From positions 1 through 34,710 of the forward strand of contig JAQWSX010000214.1 of assembly GCA_029242935.1 (NCBI GenBank): 34,710 nucleotides of DNA. Reading direction: 5' to 3'. Both the position numbers and the translations under genes were made by a program. Position 1 is the first letter of the stretch. The number at the start of each line of letters is the position of its first letter. Origin of the DNA: Akkermansiaceae bacterium (GTDB taxonomy: Bacteria > Verrucomicrobiota > Verrucomicrobiia > Verrucomicrobiales > Akkermansiaceae). Below, piece after piece: positions 7,682 through 16,507 of this stretch. The notes beneath the pieces were generated by a model, which did no database searches, was not told the origin of the DNA, and saw only the letters and a list, made by a program, of their open reading frames with translations.

Positions 7682-9466
7682 TCACAAATCGTCTTTCTTG
7701 GGCTGTGAGATGTAGCCATTGGCTACATAGAGATCTTCCCAGCCATCGTTATTAAAATCTCCAAGTCCTGCCCCCCAAGCCCAACCCGCATACCCCTCGT
7801 CCATTGGGCTGGTGACATCGGAGAATCCTCCAGAACCGTTGTTCCGCATTAGCGAATTACCACGCACCATTTTCAGGTAACGCTGACGCGTTTGTTCGGC
7901 CATCGAAGGATTAAAGTTGGACCGCGGAATGAGCAGGTTTCCAGCCCCGGAAAACATGCTTGAAATATAAAGATCCATATTTCCATCCCGATCCAAGTCT
8001 CCCCAACATGCTGACATCCCAAAGCCCCAATCCTGAGACATGCTTTCCACTGAGGTGTCAAAAAACTTTCCGCCATCATTACGCAGCAGTTGATTGGGAC
8101 CAAAGTCATTAGCGACATAGAGATCTGAATCGCCATCGTTATCGTAGTCTTCCCAAGCAGCCGCAAAGGAGAAACGGAAGTTCCCTTCGCCCAGGCCACT
8201 TTCTTGGGTGGCGTCAGAAAAGCGGAGCTGCCCCTGATTTTTCAGGAGCATATTCGCTCCGCCATTACGGGCGTCATGAAATGGGTGAGGAGTCGGGAAG
8301 TCACCAACTTCCCGGCTGTCGGCATTGTAGCGAAGGATCAGTAGATCTAAGTCACCATCGAGATCATAATCTGAAGCGGTTGGAGAATACCCCGATCTAA
8401 GCTCCCTAAATTCAGAGCGAAGCGTGAATACTGCTGCTCCATCATTTTCCAGAATTAAAAATGCGGCCTTAGTTGCAACAGCGAGATCCTTATCACCGTC
8501 GTTATCCAAATCTACGAGCAATGCGGCGGTCGAGTTGTCCAGCCAATCAATACCTGCAGCCGCTGAAATATCGGTCAGGGTGCCATCCTCTTCTTGCCTA
8601 AAGAGTAAATTAGGCAGACCACCAGGTTGGCAGAGGTGAAGATCTTCAAGACCGTCGCCATCAACATCCCCAACAGCTACGCCATGATAGCCGAGAAAGT
8701 CAGGCTTAAGAACCTCATCGATTCGTCGCACCCAATGATTCATGCCAAGTTGCAGTTGCTGGTTCCAAGAATCATTCCCACCCAAAACATTGGGAGCAAT
8801 ATCCTCAAACCCCTCAGTATCTTTTTCTCTAAACTCGCTTTGAACGAGATTTGGCATCGAGAAACTCAAGAGTTCGGGGAGTTGATTATCGTCGGGTAGA
8901 GTCCACACTGCCTCGACCACCGCTTGGGAACGGATATTCTTTCCATCATTGAAACCACTTGCAGTTAGAAGTTGCCGGGTCCTTAAAGTTCCCGCGTCGC
9001 TCTGAACTCGATAAACCTTAAACTTGAGGTATGACTCATCCGATTCAACGTCGAAGCAGAGAGCTGTCTTCATTTGTTCAAAAAACTTTCCGAGTCCCGT
9101 TGGCGTTTCAGAAAATGAATAGGAAAGATCCCGGACACGAATTGAAGATCCCGCATTCCTTTCTTTCTGCTGTTTTGACTGGAAGTCTATCGTGGTGATC
9201 GTTTTAGCAGAGTCGTCTTTACTAAGAGATTCCGTCGGCTCCAAAAGAGTATCGGCAAGCTCGGACAATTGTTCTTTGACCGCAGCGCTCCAAGCTTCAG
9301 CTTCTTCAGTTGTTGAGGTCTCTTTTGAAACGGCCAGCTCAACATTGGATGTTGGGTCTTCTTGCTTCTCCGAGCATCCTAAAAACAAGAGACATCCAAT
9401 CATCACCAAAAAGGTAATTGAGAAGATGGCGAAGCGAGATCTCTTGAACATATCAACCGAGGGCAT
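7682..9466 (-). CDS. Upstream half of a split protein: probable lipoprotein with FG-GAP/VCBS repeats
   Basis: The N-terminus has a hydrophobic segment (residues about 11-31) with two cysteines, in M-I-G-C and F-L-G-C, followed by S-E-K. This suggests lipidation, although the lipobox is not ideal. Residues about 255-590 hold six or more FG-GAP/VCBS blades with calcium-loop motifs such as D-V-D-G-D-G-L-E-D, D-L-D-N-D-G-D-K-D, D-Y-D-N-D-G-D-S-D and D-F-N-N-D-G-W-E-D. The family (CRTAC1-like, UnbV) is extracellular and its function is mostly unknown. The ORF ends K-K-D-D-L-TGA in the middle of a conserved block, and the next codon opens the in-frame ORF at 7681. Without the downstream ORF the propeller would be incomplete. 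The start may be the ATG at 9466 or at 9451; neither has a clear ribosome site. Confidence 0.85.
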   Translation of the reverse strand: MPSVDMFKRSRFAIFSITFLVMIGCLLFLGCSEKQEDPTSNVELAVSKETSTTEEAEAWSAAVKEQLSELADTLLEPTESLSKDDSAKTITTIDFQSKQQKERNAGSSIRVRDLSYSFSETPTGLGKFFEQMKTALCFDVESDESYLKFKVYRVQSDAGTLRTRQLLTASGFNDGKNIRSQAVVEAVWTLPDDNQLPELLSFSMPNLVQSEFREKDTEGFEDIAPNVLGGNDSWNQQLQLGMNHWVRRIDEVLKPDFLGYHGVAVGDVDGDGLEDLHLCQPGGLPNLLFRQEEDGTLTDISAAAGIDWLDNSTAALLVDLDNDGDKDLAVATKAAFLILENDGAAVFTLRSEFRELRSGYSPTASDYDLDGDLDLLILRYNADSREVGDFPTPHPFHDARNGGANMLLKNQGQLRFSDATQESGLGEGNFRFSFAAAWEDYDNDGDSDLYVANDFGPNQLLRNDGGKFFDTSVESMSQDWGFGMSACWGDLDRDGNMDLYISSMFSGAGNLLIPRSNFNPSMAEQTRQRYLKMVRGNSLMRNNGSGGFSDVTSPMDEGYAGWAWGAGLGDFNNDGWEDLYVANGYISQPKKDDL

Positions 9467-9905
9467 TAACTAACGACAAAGTTTAACCTCCGAATCAGGA
9501 CTTGGCGCGCCTAAAAATTTGAGGAAGGAAACCTGATCAGCTTAGTGCCTCTCTCCGTTTCACCAAGTCGCTCGGTCAAAATCAATTCAACTTATTTTTT
9601 GGTATTCGTAGAATCAGCGACAAAGTGTATTTGCCTTAGGGCACCTGAACTTTCTCAAATTTGGATTGTCCTTTAAATCGCTAAGCCACCGCCTTAGGCT
9701 TAATAAGTTTCGGAGATCAGGGAACAAAACCCAAAAATCATCTTCATTTCTCGCCCTCTCCAGAACAACGGGTGAGTCTCATCTTCATTGGGAAGGAACT
9801 TATAATTGTTGCAGTGGCTCAATCTAAACCAAGCATTACTCGGAAAAGCTCTTCGCTCGCCTTTCGGCTTTACGAACAGCTCTGTCTGGAGATCCTCATT
9901 TTATC
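9467..9905. other. Divergent intergenic region
   Basis: This separates the minus-strand FG-GAP gene from the plus-strand PQQ-like gene, so it should hold promoters in both directions. A reading frame from GTG 9772 runs into the PQQ gene in another frame and looks like a shadow. I cannot assign promoter boxes or any named element. Confidence 0.45.
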
Positions 9906-11219
9906 ATGCGCACTTTCATCCTATCCATTATCCTCCTTGTGCCAATTTCAGGCCAGGATCACTGGCCCGCTTTTAGAGGTGCCGACTCGCGGGGCATTTC
10001 TGAGAATCCTGACCTCCCCGACACCTGGTCCACTACTAAAAATGTCGCCTGGAAAACTAACATTCCTGGTCGAGGCTGGTCATCGCCCATCGTATGGGAC
10101 CAGAAGGTCTTTTTAACAACTGTTGTCAACAAAGGCGAAAGCGAGAGCCCAAAGAAGGGACTCTACTTCGGTGGAAACCGGCTAAAAATCCCCGAGTCCA
10201 CCCACCTTTGGAAAGTGATCTGCCTCGATCTCGACACCGGTAAAACTCTCTGGGACAAGGACGTTCACAAAGGAGAGCCCAAATCCTCGATTCACCTTAA
10301 GAATTCTTACGCCTCCGAAACCCCCGTCACTGACGGCGAACTCGTCTACTGTTACTTCGGCAGCTTGGGACTCTATGCCATGGACTTTGAAGGTAAGGTC
10401 GTCTGGTCCCATAAGGTTCCCGCTTACCCGACTCGCTATGGTTGGGGCACTGCTTCCTCACCCGTACTCCACAAGGACCGCCTCTATCTCGTCAACGACA
10501 ACGACGAAAACTCGTATCTTCTCGCCTTAGACAAGAAGACCGGTAAAGAAATTTGGAAAAATTCTCGTGACGAGAAATCCAATTGGTCAAATCCCTACAT
10601 TTGGAAAAATAAACTACGGACCGAAATCATCGTTCCTGGCTCCGGCCGCACCCGTTCCTACGGTCTCGACGGAAAGGAACTTTGGTCCTTAAAAGGAATG
10701 TCCAGCATCACGATCGCCACACCCTATGCTCACGATGACTTACTCTACCTTTCCTCCGGATATGTCGGTGACAGCAAGCGCCCAATCTACGCCATCAAAC
10801 CGGGCGCCAAGGGTGACATCTCGGTCACCTCAAAAAACACCTCCAATGATTTCATCGCCTGGAGCAGCTGGAAAGCCGCCCCTTACAACCCCTCCACTCT
10901 TCTTTATCGGGACCAAATCTATGTCCTCCTCGACCGCGGCTATCTCTCCGCTTACAATCCCAAAACCGGAACTGCGATTTACGGCAAACAACGCCTCCCC
11001 GGCTCCACCGGGTTCACCGCATCACCCTGGGCATATCACGGGAAAATCTTTTGCTTCAACGAAGACGGCGGCACCAATGTCTGCAAAGCCGGCAAAAGCT
11101 TTGAACTCCTTCGCACCAATCAACTGGCCGAAGACGACATGGGAATGGCCACCCCCGCCATCGCCGGAAAAAACCTTCTCATCCGCACTTCCGCCCGCAT
11201 CTATTGTATTCGGAAATAA
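9906..11219 (+). CDS. Secreted PQQ-like beta-propeller protein
   Basis: A short signal peptide (F-I-L-S-I-I-L-L-V-P-I-S-G) is followed by W-P-A-F-R-G-A, the usual opening of PVC-type PQQ-binding-like beta-propellers. Propeller blades recur through the 437 residues, for example W-K-V-I-C-L-D-L-D-T-G-K-T-L-W, L-Y-A-M-D-F-E-G-K-V-V-W and L-L-A-L-D-K-K-T-G-K-E-I-W. These blades resemble those of BamB and quinoprotein dehydrogenases. I do not see the metal and PQQ ligands of a true alcohol dehydrogenase, so a scaffold or binding role is more likely than catalysis. It is probably monocistronic. A second family member lies at 24755-26023. No clear Shine-Dalgarno sequence is present. Confidence 0.88.
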   Translation: MRTFILSIILLVPISGQDHWPAFRGADSRGISENPDLPDTWSTTKNVAWKTNIPGRGWSSPIVWDQKVFLTTVVNKGESESPKKGLYFGGNRLKIPESTHLWKVICLDLDTGKTLWDKDVHKGEPKSSIHLKNSYASETPVTDGELVYCYFGSLGLYAMDFEGKVVWSHKVPAYPTRYGWGTASSPVLHKDRLYLVNDNDENSYLLALDKKTGKEIWKNSRDEKSNWSNPYIWKNKLRTEIIVPGSGRTRSYGLDGKELWSLKGMSSITIATPYAHDDLLYLSSGYVGDSKRPIYAIKPGAKGDISVTSKNTSNDFIAWSSWKAAPYNPSTLLYRDQIYVLLDRGYLSAYNPKTGTAIYGKQRLPGSTGFTASPWAYHGKIFCFNEDGGTNVCKAGKSFELLRTNQLAEDDMGMATPAIAGKNLLIRTSARIYCIRK

Positions 11220-11404
11220 TTTTCCTCAAGGTGCCACTCTGGCCCGAAAAGAGATGAGCAGCACAAGTGATTTGACCACTCGAAATATCAACAGATCCGA
11301 AGTGTCATGATAGGACATCTATAAAAATGATTCATGACGCCCGGGCGAAGAAGTTTTCTCTTCAAGCTTGCTACCGTCTTCAACGTTTCATACCCTACAC
11401 CACT

Positions 11405-13354
11405 ATGTCATCTAATACAGCAAAACGCTTGAGACGGAATCTATTCTTTGCCCTGCTGAGCCTGCTGGGGCATAGCGCACATGCTCAAACAATCGGATTC
11501 ACCGACGGTTATGAGATCGCAAACTGGGAAAAAACCGAAATTCTCGCAACCGATCAGTTGGTTTCCGACGGAATCACCAACATGTTCGAGAGTAATATCA
11601 ATGGTGTCGCGCAGAGTGCGGAATTCAGCTACGATGTCACCTTACCCGGTGGTGGAGTGAGTAATCGCACTGCGGACTACACCATCACTCTGGCAAACAA
11701 TGCGGAGATCACCTTTGATTGGGAATTCAGTGGAATGCACGCTTGGTGGCAGGCTTTTGCCGAATTTCGAATCATCGTAAACGGCGAGGTCGTGGGAAGC
11801 CCCGTTGACCTATCTAATACTTCCGGAGACTTTTTTTTCTCTGGCTTTGACCAAAAACTTAACGTCCAAGCAGGAGACAACTTCGGCTTTCGTATTGGTG
11901 GCCAGAACTTCGATTCGACCTCGATCGTTAGAGGAGTCCTCATTATCAGCAACTTCCGGGTTGTTCAGGAAGGTGAGAGCGATTCTGACAAAGACGGCCT
12001 CCCGGATATCTGGGAGATAAAATATGGGTTGAGCACAAACGATGATGGGTCGGTCAACATCAATAATGGCCCTGACGGCGACCCTGACAATGATGACCTC
12101 GATAACCTCGCCGAACTCGAAGCGGAGACAGATCCAACATCGGCCGACACCGACTCTGACGGCCTCAGCGATAGCGTCGAGGATGGAGGTGGAACCTTTG
12201 TGAATGCCAGCAAGACCGGAACGAGCCCCATCAACCCTGACTCTGATAATGACGGCCTTCTCGATGGTGTCGAAAACCCCCTTCTTGATTTCGTTGACGC
12301 CGACCAAACTGGAACCAACCCTCATGTAGCCGACACCGACGGCGACGGAGTGAACGACGGAATTGAAGTTTCCGTTGGTCGCAATCCGACAGAGGCTGAT
12401 AGCACTGGACCACGCGATGGGATTGTCGCCAACTTCGACGATGCCGGAGAAAAATATACCGAAGAGGCCCGCCGAGCTCAGCCTGTTGGAAGACTTGCAG
12501 CTGCGAATGCTGAATCTGATGGAGCCTACTACCAACTTCTCCAGACCTTAGGTAACTTAGGGAACTTCATTTCCTTTGAGTCTGAAGAGGACTACGCAGG
12601 TTGGCAAAATTTCTCCTTCACAATGGACTTCCTCGCAACCTCAGTCGCAGCTGACGGATGGGGAATTAACTTTCTTTCGACTGCTGTTCACGGTGATTCT
12701 GGCGTCATACCGAACCTCGGAAACGAAGAAAATGCGACTGTCGACAACTCTTTCGGTGTTGGTTTCAAGACCTTCCAATCAACCGAAGCCTCAATTACTT
12801 GGAATGGTGCTGACGTGAGTGGAAGACTTCCATTCTCCTTGACGACTGACACTTGGGCCTCGCTCTCGATTGATGTCGAACGTGATCCAGGAACTAACAC
12901 CGCGCTTGTGGATGTTTCTGTTTACCCTGACCGCAACCGCCAAGGAGAAGCTGAAAACATCTACACTGACTTCGAGATCAAAGACATGGACCTGCAAGAC
13001 TTCCGAGTTCAGGTCATGGGCCGAACCGGAGGATCAAGCATGAATCTCGGGATTGATAACCTAGTTCTTCTTGTTGACGGAGGAGCAAGTGCAAAACCTC
13101 TCGAAATTATTGCCGTCACTACCGAGGTCGAAGACGGAGGCCAAACGCAAGCAGTTACCATTACCTGGAATTCCAAAGAAGGCCGCACCTACAGTATTTT
13201 AGCAAGCGACGATCTTGGCGAAGGCAACCTAGACTTGTGGGAAGAACTCGACGATGGTTTTAGTGCCGCAGCTGGAGAAACAACCACTTCGTTCACTGAG
13301 ACCGGAGTTCCCCTTGAAACCAAGCAGCGCTTCTACGTCGTTCTTATTCCTTAA
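11405..13354 (+). CDS. Secreted thrombospondin-3-repeat and lectin-like protein with shared C-terminal module
   Basis: I prefer the ATG at 11405 over an upstream in-frame ATG at 11327, because it gives a clean signal peptide (basic R-L-R-R, then a hydrophobic core, cut near A-H-A). In order: a beta-sandwich domain (residues about 30-190), a calcium-binding thrombospondin type 3 stretch (about 195-335, with D-S-D-K-D-G-L-P-D, D-S-D-N-D-G-L-L-D and D-T-D-G-D-G-V-N-D), a concanavalin/L-type-lectin-like domain (about 340-565), and the shared C-terminal module (T-W-N-S-K-E-G-R-T-Y-S-I, W-E-E-L-D-D-G, F-Y-V-V-L-I-P-stop). No enzyme motif is seen. It is probably a calcium-stabilised surface adhesin or glycan-binding protein; the role is inferred. 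A strong terminator follows 35 bases after the stop. Confidence 0.85.
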   Translation: MSSNTAKRLRRNLFFALLSLLGHSAHAQTIGFTDGYEIANWEKTEILATDQLVSDGITNMFESNINGVAQSAEFSYDVTLPGGGVSNRTADYTITLANNAEITFDWEFSGMHAWWQAFAEFRIIVNGEVVGSPVDLSNTSGDFFFSGFDQKLNVQAGDNFGFRIGGQNFDSTSIVRGVLIISNFRVVQEGESDSDKDGLPDIWEIKYGLSTNDDGSVNINNGPDGDPDNDDLDNLAELEAETDPTSADTDSDGLSDSVEDGGGTFVNASKTGTSPINPDSDNDGLLDGVENPLLDFVDADQTGTNPHVADTDGDGVNDGIEVSVGRNPTEADSTGPRDGIVANFDDAGEKYTEEARRAQPVGRLAAANAESDGAYYQLLQTLGNLGNFISFESEEDYAGWQNFSFTMDFLATSVAADGWGINFLSTAVHGDSGVIPNLGNEENATVDNSFGVGFKTFQSTEASITWNGADVSGRLPFSLTTDTWASLSIDVERDPGTNTALVDVSVYPDRNRQGEAENIYTDFEIKDMDLQDFRVQVMGRTGGSSMNLGIDNLVLLVDGGASAKPLEIIAVTTEVEDGGQTQAVTITWNSKEGRTYSILASDDLGEGNLDLWEELDDGFSAAAGETTTSFTETGVPLETKQRFYVVLIP

Positions 13355-13388
13355 GAAGAAGGGTTCGAGAATCAAAACCTCCTCAAAT

Positions 13389-13419
13389 CCGCTTTGCTTA
13401 ATCAGCGAGCGGGTTTTTT
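13389..13419 (+). terminator. Intrinsic terminator
   Basis: CCGCT (13389-13393) pairs with AGCGG (13408-13412), with an inner GCT/AGC helix, and a run of six T follows (13414-13419). It ends the gene stopping at 13354 and lies between convergent genes. Confidence 0.8.
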
Positions 13420-13527
13420 AGGCCCTCTTCGATCCATCCCCAATTTTTCTCGTCCACCAAAATTACCGAATTCTAATTCAAGACGCGGGATACCTTTTAA
13501 AGCCATAGTCCTCTGCCCACATACTGC

Positions 13528-14550
13528 CTAAGGAGAATATCTCACCACCTTTACCGCTTCCGGCTTATCAGAAAAATAACCGTAGACATTCAGAATAATT
13601 TCATCATCTCCCCCGTTCTGTTTGCGATACTGATCAATCACGGCAGTGATATCAACCTCGAGTTTCTCTGATACCAGCCCACGGCAAAGATCTCCATTGC
13701 TATTGTGCTTAAGCCACAGATTTGCCTGCGCTGGGAACGATTCACCGAAGATAGACGGACTCATGAAAACCTCGAATTCATGGTCTTCGCAGCCTCCACC
13801 GTAGTCGACATCAACTGTAAGCAAGCACCCTTTCAGCGAGACGTTTTGAAGCGTAAACGGATCGAGTTGAAAAGTTTCCGGATCGTCATTGCTAATTTCG
13901 ACCGGAAGCTGACCTCCACCATTGATTCTGACCCTGTAGTATTCAGAGCCTACTTTTTCACGTTTAAATTTCACGGAGAGCGCATACCCCTCAGTGAAAT
14001 CTTGAGACACCTCCTCCAATTGTCCGACTTCAACCCAGTCGTTAAGATCGTTAGACACTTCGACAATCAAATCTGGAACAGGAAACTCCGCAACATATTC
14101 TAGACCATCAAATAGCAGCACCTTGGAGACTGGATCAAAAACACCAAATCTTAGCTGTCCATCAAAGAGCTCTGCTTCGATCGTAAACTCTCCTGTGAAT
14201 TGATAGGCTCCAATCTGGATGAAATCAGATTGAAACCATTCGAAAACATCGTTATCATTCCATGTCAATCGATGTCTTGTTGTCCCTAGATTCGGGATTC
14301 CAGGTGGACCATCAACTTGAAACGTTTTTTTTGAGAGATAGGCCTCTTTTTTCCAATCCAATGGGGGAGGGAGGCGAACTGATAAATCAACTACCCCTTG
14401 TTCGATCAAGATATTCACCACCCTCGGATCGACCTGAGCCGCTTCCGCGACGATTTGGTTTGAACCGAAAATACATAGTGACGTGACAAAACAGGCTAGA
14501 ATTTTTGAGAAGGACGTTAATTTGGAGCAGAGACAAAAATGTTGTTTCAT
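13528..14550 (-). CDS. Secreted protein with shared-module-like segment and NigD-like C-terminal domain
   Basis: This 340-residue protein has a long signal peptide (hydrophobic at about residues 18-30, cut near V-A-E-A-A). An AAGGA ribosome site six bases before the ATG supports the start; it is one of the few clear ones in the window. Residues about 158-209 contain V-E-V-S-N-D-L-N-D-W and E-Y-Y-R-V-R-I, which match the core of the shared C-terminal module seen elsewhere in the window. Residues about 232-325 resemble a NigD-like domain (Y-G-G-G-C-E-D-H, then A-N-L-W-L-K-H-N and G-D-L-C). NigD-like proteins are secreted or lipid-anchored, and their function is poorly defined. Operon partners are not evident, since the next minus-strand gene upstream ends 342 bases away. 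Function unknown. Confidence 0.8.
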   Translation of the reverse strand: MKQHFCLCSKLTSFSKILACFVTSLCIFGSNQIVAEAAQVDPRVVNILIEQGVVDLSVRLPPPLDWKKEAYLSKKTFQVDGPPGIPNLGTTRHRLTWNDNDVFEWFQSDFIQIGAYQFTGEFTIEAELFDGQLRFGVFDPVSKVLLFDGLEYVAEFPVPDLIVEVSNDLNDWVEVGQLEEVSQDFTEGYALSVKFKREKVGSEYYRVRINGGGQLPVEISNDDPETFQLDPFTLQNVSLKGCLLTVDVDYGGGCEDHEFEVFMSPSIFGESFPAQANLWLKHNSNGDLCRGLVSEKLEVDITAVIDQYRKQNGGDDEIILNVYGYFSDKPEAVKVVRYSP

Positions 14551-14892
14551 AGATTATCCTTTGGAGGAATGGAATAACCTTGGGAATATCGTATAGCTTC
14601 AAGTCCAGTCAACCCCATTTCTCTGCCTCATCCGGTCAGCCCAACGCCACACCCCTCCCCCTTCCTCCACCAAAAGAAACTTACTGGCAGTTACCTCAAT
14701 CGACATAAAGAGTAAACTCGCCACCGCTCACTTGATTGCTGATGAAAAACGTGGGGGCTCCGCTGAATTCGACACATCCAACGACCGGAAGAAAACTTCT
14801 TGTCGTGGTCGGAACGATCTCAGAAAACCATTAGAATTCTCAAGCCAGAAGACGACTTTGCATCTCGGCCCGTTAAGAAAAACCATAGTGAC
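14551..14892. other. Intergenic region with a dispersed repeat copy
   Basis: It holds one copy of the short dispersed repeat (14670-14694) and the promoter region of the gene at 14550. I translated the frame ending at the TTA complement at 14691 and found nothing recognisable. No RNA gene is seen. Confidence 0.45.
14670..14694. repeat. Short dispersed repeat, copy 1
   Basis: This 25-base element (CCAAAAGAAAC start, GGCAGTTAC end) matches the copy at 20144-20168 at 22 of 25 positions. It lies about 200 bases beyond the 3' end of the minus-strand gene at 14893. Confidence 0.5.
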
Positions 14893-16269
14893 CTATGGAG
14901 GATTCCCGATGAGATCGAGATCAAAGCTAATGTCAGAGCTGGTGGAGCTTGTTTGGTGAATTTCGACAGCGAAGGTATTTGAGCCGGAGACAAAAACAGA
15001 AGGCGAGAGGCTACGGCTAACGGTAACGTCTTCGTTACCGTTAGCGAAGTCATCGAAAGCGGGATTGGCGCCGATGTTCTCGCGGGCGACCTCGGCGCCG
15101 TTGAGGTAGATAATAGTGCTGTCGTCGTAGGTAAAGTTTAGGGTGAAGTCTTCGAAGACAGATGGATCGGCGATGGAGAAGGTTTTGCGAAAGTAAGTGG
15201 TGGGGTGCTTATTGTTTCCGTCTCCGCCAAAGCTGACGATGGTGGCTTCATCACCATCGCCGTATCCAAGTTGGGAGGGCCCTGAGTCCCAGTCTGCGTC
15301 ATTGAAGGAGGAAGCACGCCAGGCGGTTCCTTGGTTACTGCCGTCGTCGAGGTATTTCCAATCGTCACCGCTATCGACGAAGACAGTTGTTGTTGGCCCG
15401 CCACCTCCGATTATTGCAACGACTCGAATCAGTTTTTTGGGAGCAGCTGATATAGGCATCCGCAAGGTGATCGAGTTGGCTGTGGTTGTGATTTCAGCAT
15501 CCGATGCAGCGAGGTTAAGATCCGTCCACTCTCCGCCATTTTGCGCGGACAATTCTTGAAACTTGATCATTTCTCTCCCTTCTGGATTGAGGGGAAGGGT
15601 GTAGACCCAGATATTTTCATCTTGTGGATCCTGACCAAATGTTCCGGGGAAAGCCGCTATTCCTAAAGGATCTAAATCAAAGACAAATTCGAGAAGGTTT
15701 TCGATCCCATCACCATCGGGATCGGCACTTGGTCCCGAAATAGCGGGATCATCAAGGTCCGCACCGGACCAAAATGATTCAGTCCATATTTCAAGCGGAG
15801 AAGCCGGCTGATTGACAGTTAGCGTGAACGTATAGGGAGGGGTTTTCTTGCCTCTCTGGTTTTTTTCCTCCCATCCCACAATTTGAACCTCAAATGTGCC
15901 ACTTGTAGTTGGGCTTCCTGTAATTGAACTAATGGGCTTTCCAAAAGTATAAGTGAGCCCCGGGGGCAGAGTCGAAACGCTATATGATTTAGCGGTCTCA
16001 CCGATGGTTCGGAAAAGCCAAGCGAAGGTTTCATCCACATTACCCGTAGCGGGATTGGTTGAGCCACCGGTGGGATTCACACTGGGAGAAGCTCCCGAGA
16101 GGGTGTCGATTCCAACGAACGAAATTACGAGAGGAGCCGCAAACTGGCCACCGGGAGAACCGGGCAACAATGGGAACAACTGCTTGAGAAACGGGAGCCT
16201 CTGAGCTGTCATGGAAAGACCGCTGGCTAACAAATGCAGTAACTTTTGAATGAAAAATCGATTGGTCAT
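14893..16269 (-). CDS. Secreted Ig-like and jelly-roll protein, last gene of the DUF3570 operon
   Basis: The N-terminus has hydrophobic segments that may be an atypical signal sequence. Residues about 55-155 look like a putative Ig (He_PIG-like) domain (L-P-P-G-L-T-Y-T, then T-G-S-P-T-T-S-G-T-F). Residues about 160-205 carry S-A-D-P-D-G-D-G-I-E-N-L-L-E-F, a calcium-loop motif frequent before C-terminal modules in this phylum. Residues about 215-300 include W-T-D-L and L-I-R-V-V and may be a diverged form of the shared module. Residues about 305-458 are a jelly-roll domain (G-T-A-W-R, Q-L-G-Y-G-D-G-D-E, Y-F-R-K-T-F, Y-L-N-G-A-E-V, S-S-D-I-S-F-D-L). The start lies 24 bases after the DUF4266 stop, so it is probably co-transcribed. 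No enzyme motif is seen. Its link to the redox genes upstream is unexplained. Confidence 0.82.
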   Translation of the reverse strand: MTNRFFIQKLLHLLASGLSMTAQRLPFLKQLFPLLPGSPGGQFAAPLVISFVGIDTLSGASPSVNPTGGSTNPATGNVDETFAWLFRTIGETAKSYSVSTLPPGLTYTFGKPISSITGSPTTSGTFEVQIVGWEEKNQRGKKTPPYTFTLTVNQPASPLEIWTESFWSGADLDDPAISGPSADPDGDGIENLLEFVFDLDPLGIAAFPGTFGQDPQDENIWVYTLPLNPEGREMIKFQELSAQNGGEWTDLNLAASDAEITTTANSITLRMPISAAPKKLIRVVAIIGGGGPTTTVFVDSGDDWKYLDDGSNQGTAWRASSFNDADWDSGPSQLGYGDGDEATIVSFGGDGNNKHPTTYFRKTFSIADPSVFEDFTLNFTYDDSTIIYLNGAEVARENIGANPAFDDFANGNEDVTVSRSLSPSVFVSGSNTFAVEIHQTSSTSSDISFDLDLIGNPP

Positions 16270-16293
16270 AGAATTTAGGTTTGGAATTTAGAT

Positions 16294-16500
16294 TCAGTTA
16301 CATCCGCATCCACCGCCTCCAACACCCTTTCCTCCCAGAGAACCTTCCCGGGAAAAATACATGTGGTCGGCCATCGCCTCCCCAAGCGGATTCCGATCGG
16401 GAGCCATTGCCTTTCTTGCGAGGTTGGCACGCTCCCAGGGCGCAACTTTCCCACAGGAAGTGAAAGCAAAGAGGGTGACAAGAAGGAAATATGGCTTCAT
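16294..16500 (-). CDS. DUF4266 lipoprotein with C-terminal G-G-G-G-C-G-C-N
   Basis: This is a 68-residue protein. I place the start at the ATG at 16500, not at the longer in-frame ORF from 16653, because this start follows directly on the upstream TlpA stop and opens a lipoprotein signal (F-A-F-T-S-C, lipid Cys16). The mature part has the DUF4266 signature: K-V-A-P-W-E-R-A-N-L-A, M-A-P-D-R-N-P, H-M-Y-F-S-R-E, then a glycine-rich tail ending G-G-G-G-C-G-C-N at the stop. The two tail cysteines could bind metal, form a disulfide or accept a modification; which of these applies is inference. It sits 7 bases after a TlpA-like thioredoxin and in the same operon as DUF3570. I recall this trio occurring together in other bacteria, sometimes near an ApbE-type flavin transferase, which is not seen in this window. 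Confidence 0.85.
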   Translation of the reverse strand: MKPYFLLVTLFAFTSCGKVAPWERANLARKAMAPDRNPLGEAMADHMYFSREGSLGGKGVGGGGCGCN

Positions 16501-16507
16501 AATTTTA

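Noticed and set aside
7682-7684. TGA read as selenocysteine or tryptophan
   Set aside because: TGA is a normal stop in this window (33959-33961), no selenocysteine-type catalytic context surrounds it, and no SECIS-like hairpin was noticed. Nonsense mutation or fission is simpler.
9772-10116. 114-codon plus-strand frame upstream of the PQQ-like gene
   Set aside because: It overlaps the N-terminal part of the well-supported PQQ-like gene in another frame and has no features of its own.
9906-11219. Quinoprotein alcohol dehydrogenase
   Set aside because: The blades fit the PQQ-like propeller superfamily, but I cannot see the calcium and PQQ ligands or the vicinal disulfide of true dehydrogenases.
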